A stretch of 5,237 bases of DNA, from assembly GCA_030424825.1 (NCBI GenBank), contig JAUHWE010000386.1, positions 1-5,237 on the forward strand, written 5' to 3'. A program made the translations under genes and the position numbers. Of the stretch, positions 1 to 5,237 are shown in pieces. Source of the stretch: Verrucomicrobiia bacterium (lineage in GTDB: Bacteria > Verrucomicrobiota > Verrucomicrobiia > Opitutales > Opitutaceae). The first letter of the stretch is position 1, and the number at the start of each line of letters is the position of its first letter. The notes beneath the pieces were generated by a model, which ran no database searches, was not told the origin of the DNA, and saw only the letters and a list, made by a program, of their open reading frames with translations.

Positions 1-828
1 AATCCTGACTTGCTGGATACCAGTGTAGGCGTGAATAGGCGATCCTTTTGGAAGCTCGGCAGATTGAGCGGAATCGCCGCTTTGCTAACGTTCGTGGCTG
101 TGGGGATCTTTTATCTCTATGGCGGCACGGGTGCCGTCAAGCTGGCTAAAGGGCCGTTTGCGCTCACTCACGAACGGCATGTCCTCGATGATGGTACGGT
201 TATTAAATTAAACAAAGGCGCTCAAGCTATGGTTTCGTTTAGCAAGAATAGCCGGCGTGTCGATCTCGTCCAAGGAGAAGCTCATTTTAATATCGCAAAG
301 GATGCGGCACGCCCATTTATTGTGAGTGCGAAGGGAGTTGCCGTTCAAGCAGTTGGCACGATGTTCAATGTGGTGATCGAAAGCGAGTCTGTGGGAGTGA
401 CGGTTACGGAAGGACGGGTTCTAGTGGGGCCCAAGCCGAAGAAAAACAAGGTATTGAAAGAGGAGGCGCTCGGAATCGCTGTGAAGGAATTGAGTGCCGG
501 GCAGCGATCGGTGATCGATGTTCGCGATCAGGACTTCGTTCCGGCGGTCGAGTCGGTTTCAAAGGACGAAATCAACAGGCAGCTGACCTGGTTGAGGCTC
601 TTCGACTTTACGGCCGCGCCCCTCTCCGAAATTGTGCACGAGTTCAACCGTCACAATGATCGGCAAATGGTAATTGAAGACCCTTCGATCGAGAACCTAG
701 CCGTGAGCGCGTCGATTCAGTCGGACAACATCGATGTTTTCATCAGCGTATTGGAGCTGACGATGGACATAGAAGCAGAAAGATTCGACGATTCCACGAT
801 TCTGCTCCGTTCAAAGAAGGTCGAGTAG
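1..828 (+). CDS. FecR-family anti-sigma regulator (5' end outside the window)
   Basis: Membrane-spanning regulator that would hold an ECF sigma factor on the cytoplasmic side and receive a signal from an outer-membrane receptor in the periplasm. The frame is open to the window edge; the TTG at 10 is not a credible start, because only about 23 residues precede the membrane segment and the usual cytoplasmic sigma-binding domain (roughly 80 residues) is missing, so the gene starts upstream. Counting from the first in-window codon: membrane segment about 24-40; FecR domain about 55-140 with the family signature LDDG (62-65), GEAHF (92-96), RPF (104-106), VGTMFNV (118-124) and EGRV (137-140); linker; then a C-terminal DUF4974/STN-like domain from TWLRLFDF (196-203) through APLSEIVHEFNRHN to about 265. 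Stop TAG at 826-828. In FoxR-type relatives self-cleavage at a Gly-Thr bond is known; Gly119-Thr120 is the candidate here by motif position only. The neighbouring STN-containing receptor supports a signalling role. Family assignment is firm; the partner sigma factor is inferred. Confidence 0.93.
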   Translation, partial: NPDLLDTSVGVNRRSFWKLGRLSGIAALLTFVAVGIFYLYGGTGAVKLAKGPFALTHERHVLDDGTVIKLNKGAQAMVSFSKNSRRVDLVQGEAHFNIAKDAARPFIVSAKGVAVQAVGTMFNVVIESESVGVTVTEGRVLVGPKPKKNKVLKEEALGIAVKELSAGQRSVIDVRDQDFVPAVESVSKDEINRQLTWLRLFDFTAAPLSEIVHEFNRHNDRQMVIEDPSIENLAVSASIQSDNIDVFISVLELTMDIEAERFDDSTILLRSKKVE

Positions 829-890
829 GGTTTCTCGTAGGCGGGGAAACGGCTCAACTTGTTTAATGGATTAGAAGGAGGAAGTTTCCA

Positions 891-944
891 TTGTCCTCAA
901 TCGGGCATTCGGCACGTTGGAGCGGTAATCTCTGGTTTAAATGA
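891..944 (+). CDS. Possible 17-codon small ORF, doubtful
   Basis: A TTG codon at 891 lies 9 bases after a strong Shine-Dalgarno-like AAGGAGG (875-881) and opens a frame of 17 codons ending in TGA at 942-944. The peptide would read MSSIGHSARWSGNLWFK, with two tryptophans and no membrane segment. It ends 12 bases before the T9 tract. The ribosome-site spacing is the only support; the start is weak, the frame is short enough to occur by chance, and I know of no homologue. It could be a leader peptide for the receptor gene or nothing at all. Confidence 0.15.
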   Translation: MSSIGHSARWSGNLWFK

Positions 945-963
945 AGGGGCAGACGCTTTTTTT

Positions 964-993
964 TTGAAATGCCCTAAAATTTTCAATTATGCT
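964..993 (+). promoter_or_regulatory. Candidate sigma70-like promoter for the receptor gene
   Basis: TTGAAA at 964-969 and TATGCT at 988-993 are separated by 18 bases and lie about 100 bases before the receptor start, in the most AT-rich part of the gap. The match to the consensus is moderate (5/6 and 4/6). If the receptor is driven by an ECF sigma factor, as its neighbour suggests, the real promoter would be of another type, and I cannot identify an ECF motif with confidence. Confidence 0.22.
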
Positions 994-1090
994 TTCATAA
1001 AATTAGAACCTTAAAGTGTCTTGGAGATAGCACCCACTGGTGCCTTCCCTAAGATGCTCCCCGCAGTCAAACTACATTTATGCTTCGAAT

Positions 1091-1171
1091 ATGAGGCTTT
1101 CTACTGGGAAATGCTGGGCGCTCTCGATATTCGTGAGCGGCTTTTTGCTTTGTGCTCCCTTGATTGGGGCT
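1091..1171 (+). other. First signal peptide (STN part)
   Basis: Residues 1-27 of the receptor: a short n-region with Arg2 and Lys7, a hydrophobic core about 9-25 (WALSIFVSGFLLCAPLI), and a poor cleavage region. Ala27 is followed by Pro28, which disfavours signal peptidase I, so cleavage after Gly26 is more likely. Cys21 is preceded by Leu-Leu and does not form a standard lipobox. The presence of this export signal is clear; the exact cut is not. Confidence 0.75.
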
Positions 1172-4100
1172 CCAGAAAAAGCGCGGCGTTACGATGTGCC
1201 CGCCGGACAGGCAACGGATACTTTGAAAGTGGCCGCCAAGCAGGGAGATGTGGAGATCGTTTTTGCCAGCGAATTGGTCGGAGGGATCGAAACGGTTTCG
1301 GTAAATGGGAGCTACACGATAGGCGCCGCTCTGGATTTCATGCTGGAGGGGACCCCCCTCAAGGCAGTCCCGGTTAGTGGCGGCAAAGCCTACGGAATAA
1401 TTTTGCGAGCGCGGAAAGGAGGTAACGAATCGAAACGCTCAGACAGTCCTTTAACCCCTCAGAATACAACCAACCCTACAATGAAATTAGAAAAGAAGAA
1501 AACAACACGCACCCTTGGGGCGCTGTTCGCCATCGCGGCGGCCCCACTCGCTATAGCGCAGGATGAAGGCGCTGAAAACGAAGTCTACGAGCTTTCACCC
1601 TTCGCCGTTGATGCTAAGGACAGTTCTGGCTATTCGGCTAGGTCGTCCTTGGCGGGCACGCGTTTGAATACCCCGCTAAGAGATGTGGCCACCACGGTAA
1701 GCGTTGTCACCAAAGAGTTTTTAGAAGATACGAATTCGAATGATCTACAAGAGCTCCTCGTCTATACGACTGGAACGGAAGTGCCAGGAATCGGGGGGAA
1801 CTTTGCCAATCCGAACGCCAATAGAGTGGTGGGTGCAGTCCAAGACTCGCAATTCAAACGGCCCACGACAAGCAACCGCATTCGGGGACTCGCGTCCGCA
1901 GACCTGACGCGCGACTATTTTTCCACCATCATCCCGATGGACTCCTACAATACGGATCGTGTTGTGATCAACCGGGGGGCGAACGCGATTCTCTTTGGAC
2001 TCGGAAGTCCGGCGGGTATCATCAACAACAATACGATTCGGCCCCTTTTTGGAAACCATGGGGAAGTGCAGATGCAGGTCGGCAGCTACGGCTCGATTCG
2101 AGGCTCTCTGGATCTCGAGCGAGTCTTGGTCGAAGACAAGCTATCCGTCCGACTGGCTTCGCTTTACAAGGATCGTAAATACGCGCAGGACCCTGCCCAC
2201 GAGGGGGACGAGCGCTTCTTCATCGTCAGTGAATACCGTCCCTTTGAAAATACGAACATACGGGCGTCCTACGAAATCGGCGAGATCGATGCCAACCGGC
2301 CTCGGACCTTGCCTCCGCAGGACATGGTCAGCCGTTGGTTTGACGTGTCGCCAACCGGTAGCGCGAAGCCGACCCACGACCCCCATAATTTATTCCAGCT
2401 ATTTCTCTACGATGATGAGGGGAACAACGTCGACAACCTCTACTGGGGTCCGATCGGGTTTACTTTCGAAGGGACAGCAGCCTATGACAGTCCAGATCAG
2501 CCAATTGCGGGCAACGCTCTGCCCGGTGGCCAGCAAGCCTTCATCCCGATCATAAACAACCGCTGGGGAATCGATGAATCCACAAAAAATCCGGATGGGA
2601 CCGGAGGAGTGAGTTTCCAGTCGTTCGTTACCATTCGTGGAATTGAGCAATTGTACGGCAACATGCTGGGTGAGCCGACAGATCAGAACGGCAATCTGAA
2701 ATCGCTGACGAGAAGTTTCTATGTAAACGAGCATATTACAGACACGACTTTGTTCGACTACCGCAATCTTCTCATCGATGGGCCCAACAAGAACGAGCGG
2801 GAGAATTTCAATGTATTCAACTTTTCCGTTGAACAGGTTTTCTTCGAGGGGAAGGCGGGACTCGCTTATCACTTCAACAAGGAAGACTACAAAAGCGAGT
2901 TCTCGTCATTGCTCGCGGACGGCTCGCGTTACCAGTCGATCGCCATTGATCCGAATGTAACGTATCCTAACGGTGATCCGAATCCGAATTTCGGTCGGCT
3001 GTTCATTTCCGCGGGAGCCAGTGGTGGCAGAACGATTACGCTAGACCAAGTGCGTGACAGCCATCGTGTGACTGGATTCGCTAAGTTTAACGCGACCGAG
3101 AAAGTAGATGGACTAGTGGGTCAACTTCTTGGTGATCACGCTCTCACCGGTCTTTTCGAAGACTCGAGTAAGAACACGATTAACATCAATGCACTTACTT
3201 ATGCTTGGGGAGAAGACTTCCAGTTGAATGGCACTCCCCCAAATCCGAACAACGCAACGGGGGTCGGGACACTGGTTTACGTGAGCGGAGACATTTCCGG
3301 TCAGTCTAGCTCAGCGGGGGCCAATGCCTCGAATCTTCGGACCAAGCTGGAGTTCCAAGATCAATATAATACGACGTATTTTGATCCTGATACACGACTC
3401 CATGTCCCTTCGGGATCATTTAGCGTACGGGAAAACCTTCCATTGGGGGCTTCGCTGAACAAGAACAGTATCCAAAGCACGGCGTTTATTTTGAATAGCC
3501 GGTTCCTTAACGATCATCTGATAGCGACTTATGGATACCGAGAAGATGAAGTGGATGTGTGGGCGAACTCGGATGCTCCGAGGGTGAGCTCCAATAATGG
3601 CACTGGGAACGCTAATGTAAGGAATATCAGCCCCGACGTCTTCTACCTGCCAAGCTCGCCTACTTTTAACTCCAAGACGGACGCGTCAAATGTGGGTTTG
3701 GTCGCTCATGTCCCAGAGGCTTGGATGGACAATGTGGGTGGATTGGGCCTAAGCTTGCATTGGGCTGATTCAGAGAATGCCCAGATCGGTACAGAACGCA
3801 CCAATCTAATGGGCGAGAAGCTAGGTCCGGTCAGTGGTAACACGACAGAGAAGGGGTTCACTTTGTCGACTCCACAGAACCGATTCAGCGTTCGTTTCAA
3901 CTGGTACGAGACTTTGCAGCTTCAGGATGACTCAGGTCTAACGGGAAGCTTCAACGCTCTACTAACGAGAATTCTAGTGAACTACGCGGATCAGACACGG
4001 GCGGACAATATCGCTCAGAATTTGGGAGGGTTCAGCGACATCGATGACATGGCGAACTATCCCTCTGCCTTTGACAATGCTCAGTGGGTCTTTGACACGC

Positions 4101-4840
4101 TAGACATACGGCAAACGGCGGACCAATTGGGTGTGGACAGGACTAACCCGACTGGGTTGACCTTTCCGTCTGACTTGAAGTCGGAAGGGATGGAGATTGA
4201 AGGGGTTGCCAATATCACCGATAACTGGAGGCTCTTTTTCAACATCGCCAAGCAGGAGGTAAGCTCCACCAATACGGCTCCCTTGTTGGCGCGATTCATT
4301 CAGGAAACGGTTGACCCGCTTCTGGACCGATATGGCAAATTCTCTACCAGCGACGGCCAGATCGAATCAATTACTAGCTGGACGAATCGAGTTGGGCTTA
4401 TCAATGCCAAAACCGCGATCGCTGCGGATGGCGGCATTAAGACCAATGAAATTCGTAAATGGCGTTGGAATGTGGGTACGAACTACACGTTTTCCGAGGA
4501 CTCCAAAATGAAAGGCTGGAACGTCGGTGGTGCGGTTCGCTGGCAAGATGAAATCGGTATCGGGCGCCCGGTGATCAATGATCCGGAACTGGGATATATT
4601 CCTGACTTGGCAAATCCGATTTACGGTCCCGATGAAATGATTGCCGATGGTTGGATTGGGTGGGGACGCCCTCTGAAAATCGCTGGTCGCGACGGTCAGT
4701 GGAATCTCCAATTGAACATCCGCAACCTGTTTGACGAGGACGACCTCATCCCGGTAGTGGCCAATCCGGACTTGACGATTCCCGTGTACCGTATCCCTGC
4801 GGAACGTACGTGGGAACTTCGTTCGACTTACCGGTTTTAG
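1091..4840 (+). CDS. TonB-dependent outer-membrane receptor with N-terminal STN signalling domain
   Basis: Outer-membrane active transporter powered by TonB-ExbBD, and likely also a signal transducer. From ATG 1091 (1249 residues): signal peptide 1-26/27; STN domain about 32-108, starting RRYDVPAGQATDTL and including ALDFMLEGTPLKAVPV; hydrophilic linker about 109-130; a second signal-peptide-like segment 131-156; acidic stretch and EVYELSPFAV (about 164-173), a possible TonB box; plug about 177-330 with RVVINRGANAILFGLGSPAG at 290-309; then a long beta-barrel ending NIRNLFDEDD ... RTWELRSTYRF, with the terminal Phe typical of barrel insertion signals. The frame also allows GTG 1040 (17 more residues, GGAG 13 bases upstream), but ATG 1091 puts the signal peptide at the N-terminus; it has no clear Shine-Dalgarno. 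Starting at ATG 1481 gives an STN-less receptor of 1119 residues. It is larger than E. coli FecA, in line with verrucomicrobial receptors. The FecR gene upstream supports surface signalling. Substrate unknown: siderophore, glycan or other. Confidence 0.93.
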   Translation: MRLSTGKCWALSIFVSGFLLCAPLIGAPEKARRYDVPAGQATDTLKVAAKQGDVEIVFASELVGGIETVSVNGSYTIGAALDFMLEGTPLKAVPVSGGKAYGIILRARKGGNESKRSDSPLTPQNTTNPTMKLEKKKTTRTLGALFAIAAAPLAIAQDEGAENEVYELSPFAVDAKDSSGYSARSSLAGTRLNTPLRDVATTVSVVTKEFLEDTNSNDLQELLVYTTGTEVPGIGGNFANPNANRVVGAVQDSQFKRPTTSNRIRGLASADLTRDYFSTIIPMDSYNTDRVVINRGANAILFGLGSPAGIINNNTIRPLFGNHGEVQMQVGSYGSIRGSLDLERVLVEDKLSVRLASLYKDRKYAQDPAHEGDERFFIVSEYRPFENTNIRASYEIGEIDANRPRTLPPQDMVSRWFDVSPTGSAKPTHDPHNLFQLFLYDDEGNNVDNLYWGPIGFTFEGTAAYDSPDQPIAGNALPGGQQAFIPIINNRWGIDESTKNPDGTGGVSFQSFVTIRGIEQLYGNMLGEPTDQNGNLKSLTRSFYVNEHITDTTLFDYRNLLIDGPNKNERENFNVFNFSVEQVFFEGKAGLAYHFNKEDYKSEFSSLLADGSRYQSIAIDPNVTYPNGDPNPNFGRLFISAGASGGRTITLDQVRDSHRVTGFAKFNATEKVDGLVGQLLGDHALTGLFEDSSKNTININALTYAWGEDFQLNGTPPNPNNATGVGTLVYVSGDISGQSSSAGANASNLRTKLEFQDQYNTTYFDPDTRLHVPSGSFSVRENLPLGASLNKNSIQSTAFILNSRFLNDHLIATYGYREDEVDVWANSDAPRVSSNNGTGNANVRNISPDVFYLPSSPTFNSKTDASNVGLVAHVPEAWMDNVGGLGLSLHWADSENAQIGTERTNLMGEKLGPVSGNTTEKGFTLSTPQNRFSVRFNWYETLQLQDDSGLTGSFNALLTRILVNYADQTRADNIAQNLGGFSDIDDMANYPSAFDNAQWVFDTLDIRQTADQLGVDRTNPTGLTFPSDLKSEGMEIEGVANITDNWRLFFNIAKQEVSSTNTAPLLARFIQETVDPLLDRYGKFSTSDGQIESITSWTNRVGLINAKTAIAADGGIKTNEIRKWRWNVGTNYTFSEDSKMKGWNVGGAVRWQDEIGIGRPVINDPELGYIPDLANPIYGPDEMIADGWIGWGRPLKIAGRDGQWNLQLNIRNLFDEDDLIPVVANPDLTIPVYRIPAERTWELRSTYRF
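1415..1423 (+). promoter_or_regulatory. Shine-Dalgarno-like AAAGGAGGT inside the STN-receptor junction
   Basis: A near-perfect anti-16S complement lies inside the coding frame at the end of the STN domain. No ATG, GTG or TTG follows at normal spacing; the next in-frame ATG is 1481, 58 bases after the GGAGG core. The TAA at 1423-1425 overlapping it is in another frame. It may be an old gene-end/ribosome-site junction, a ribosome pause or standby site, or just Lys-Gly-Gly codons. Confidence 0.3.
1481..1558 (+). other. Second, internal signal peptide at an in-frame ATG
   Basis: Residues 131-156 of the 1249-residue frame have a textbook layout: basic n-region MKLEKKKTTR, hydrophobic core TLGALFAIAAAPLA, and a clean Ala-x-Ala site (AIA before Gln157). 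The segment directly after it, DEGAENEVYELSPFAV, is the normal mature N-terminus of this receptor type. It therefore looks like the original N-terminus of a stand-alone receptor. Whether it is used as a start, as an internal cleavage site, or merely tolerated cannot be told from sequence. Confidence 0.8.
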
Positions 4841-4874
4841 TAGTATAGATTCAGATTTAGAATACAGGTTTTTG

Positions 4875-4906
4875 ACGCGCCTCCTTTTTGGAGGCGCGTT
4901 TTTTTT
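4875..4906 (+). terminator. Strong rho-independent terminator after the receptor gene
   Basis: A perfect 10-pair stem (4875-4884 with 4890-4899, GC-rich) closes a TTTTT loop (4885-4889) and runs straight into a T tract of eight (4899-4906). It starts 34 bases after the receptor stop. There is no matching T tract on the minus strand, so it stops + strand transcription only and marks the end of the transcript. Confidence 0.95.
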
Positions 4907-4966
4907 GGATAACTTGTCATTCTAAGTGAGTGTCCCCTAAATCGCTTTCTCTAATTAGTCGAAGAT

Positions 4967-5108
4967 GTAGGACGGGTCGTCAATGACCCCGGCAAGCCGT
5001 TGTATGAGGCGACATTCATGCTATTTGTTGTAGGTCGCCTCGATGAGGCGACGATTTATACAACCGGTGGGTCAGCCAACGACTTGCCGGGGTCTTCGAC
5101 GACCCTGC
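4967..5108. repeat. REP-like inverted pair with nested palindromes (cluster A)
   Basis: Outer arms 4974-5002 and 5077-5105 are inverted copies matching at 26 of 29 positions. Each arm holds its own small hairpin: GGGTC 4974-4978 with GACCC 4985-4989, and GGGTC 5090-5094 with GACCC 5101-5105. The left arm is preceded by GTAG (4967-4970), the right by GCAG on the minus strand (5105-5108). Inside lies a second inverted pair, GTTGTAT 4999-5005 with ATACAAC 5058-5064, and a central GTAG-led hairpin (5030-5052). A tetranucleotide foot plus palindrome, in opposed pairs, is the architecture of REP/BIME elements mobilised by RAYT (TnpA-REP) enzymes. The palindromes are seen directly; the REP assignment is inferred. 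Confidence 0.75.
5030..5052 (+). repeat. GTAG-led perfect hairpin, centre of cluster A
   Basis: GTAG (5030-5033) is followed by GTCGCCTC (5034-5041), a GAT loop and GAGGCGAC (5045-5052), a perfect 8-pair stem. The 10-base sequence ATGAGGCGAC of its right side (5043-5052) also occurs at 5004-5013, so the GTCGCCTC arm can pair with either copy and form two exclusive hairpins. The short tight stem with GTAG at its foot resembles a single REP unit. Confidence 0.7.
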
Positions 5109-5148
5109 ATCAGGAAACCGTACGATCCGACCTTTTGGACACTTTCTG

Positions 5149-5221
5149 AGGGTAGCGGGTGATCTCCGAGCGCCCATTGCTGTATCTATTGGGTGGGCGC
5201 TCGGAGATCGCCCGCTACCTT
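5149..5221. repeat. Long near-perfect inverted repeat, REP-like pair (cluster B)
   Basis: Arms 5151-5176 and 5194-5219 are inverted copies matching at 25 of 26 positions; the one difference (T5160 against G5210) is a wobble pair in + strand RNA. G5150/T5220 and A5149/T5221 extend the stem in RNA. The loop is 17 bases (5177-5193). Each arm is also a unit by itself: GTAG, one base, then a 5-pair stem round a 9-base loop (5157-5175 on +; 5195-5213 on -, with GTAG read from 5218-5215). No T tract follows on either side, so it is not a typical terminator. The sequence differs from cluster A, so it is a separate family. Confidence 0.8.
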
Positions 5222-5237
5222 AAAATACCTCGGGGCT

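Larger units (their letters stand above)
829..1090 (+). other. Non-coding gap between regulator and receptor genes
   Basis: About 260 bases without a convincing gene. It contains a good Shine-Dalgarno-like AAGGAGG at 875-881, a T9 tract at 957-965, and an AT-rich stretch (966-1010) of the kind that carries promoters. A possible 8-pair stem before the T tract (AGCG 921-924 with CGCT 954-957, TCTG 931-934 with CAGA 950-953, six-base bulge on one side) is too weak to call a terminator, but would sit where the regulator operon should end. The separation suggests the receptor has its own promoter rather than being simply read through from the regulator gene. I see no known riboswitch fold. Confidence 0.5.
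4907..5237. other. Gene-free region filled with palindromic repeats
   Basis: No open frame with a credible start or family motif is visible on either strand. About 65% of the stretch is taken up by the two inverted-repeat clusters listed separately. I see nothing in 4907-4966 or in 5109-5148. The region continues past the window edge, so the flanking gene is unknown. Confidence 0.75.

Noticed and set aside
957..965. T9 tract as a terminator of the regulator operon
   Set aside because: The only stem before it has 8 pairs broken by a six-base bulge and a 15-base loop; not enough to call.
1145..1156. Lipobox at Cys21 of the receptor's first signal peptide
   Set aside because: The residues before the Cys are Phe-Leu-Leu; a lipobox needs Gly, Ala or Ser at -1.
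1021..1377. 118-codon frame overlapping the start of the receptor gene
   Set aside because: Shadow of the receptor frame; Arg/Gly/Cys-rich out-of-frame composition, no domain, and the overlapping frame clearly encodes a signal peptide and STN domain.
1745..2872. Several frames of 80-190 codons, on both strands, inside the receptor gene
   Set aside because: All lie within the plug and barrel coding sequence, have no recognisable motif or ribosome site, and read as out-of-frame translations.
3706..4711. Minus- and plus-strand frames inside the barrel region
   Set aside because: Same reason: shadows of a well-supported receptor frame.
4967..5221. CRISPR array
   Set aside because: Repeats are inverted pairs of two different families, not regularly spaced direct repeats with unique spacers.
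5149..5221. Second terminator or bidirectional terminator
   Set aside because: Long stem but a 17-base loop and no T tract on either strand; a strong terminator already exists at 4875-4906.

Overview
The window holds one cell-surface signalling and outer-membrane uptake module followed by a repeat-rich intergenic region. The organism looks like a Gram-negative member of the Verrucomicrobiota, probably the Opitutae. The main reason is the receptor's N-terminal segment, 'ELSPFAVDA' followed by 'AGTRLNTPLRDVATTVSVVTKEFLEDT'-type plug residues, together with its large size and 'STYRF' end. That placement comes from memory of family style, not from a search.

Layout, all genes on the + strand. Positions 1-828 are the 3' part of a FecR-type anti-sigma regulator gene, whose cytoplasmic N-terminus lies before the window. 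Positions 829-1090 are a non-coding gap with a weak promoter candidate, a T9 tract and a doubtful 17-codon ORF. Positions 1091-4840 are one uninterrupted frame for a TonB-dependent receptor with an N-terminal STN (signalling) domain. A very strong rho-independent terminator sits at 4875-4906. From 4907 to the end no gene is visible. That stretch is filled by two unrelated palindromic clusters (4967-5108 and 5149-5221), both built from GTAG-led hairpins in inverted pairs, like REP/BIME elements.

How the parts work together: FecR plus an STN-bearing receptor is the classic surface-signalling pair. Ligand binding at the receptor would be relayed by the STN domain to the periplasmic C-terminal domain of FecR, which releases an ECF sigma factor, presumably encoded just upstream of the window. 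The sigma factor would then activate the receptor gene. The substrate cannot be inferred.

The most unusual point is inside the receptor gene. The STN part has its own signal peptide. Then 130 codons later, with no intervening stop, comes a second complete and better-looking signal peptide starting at an in-frame ATG (1481), exactly where a conventional receptor of this type would begin. The locus may therefore encode a fusion, two products from two starts, or a precursor cut internally.
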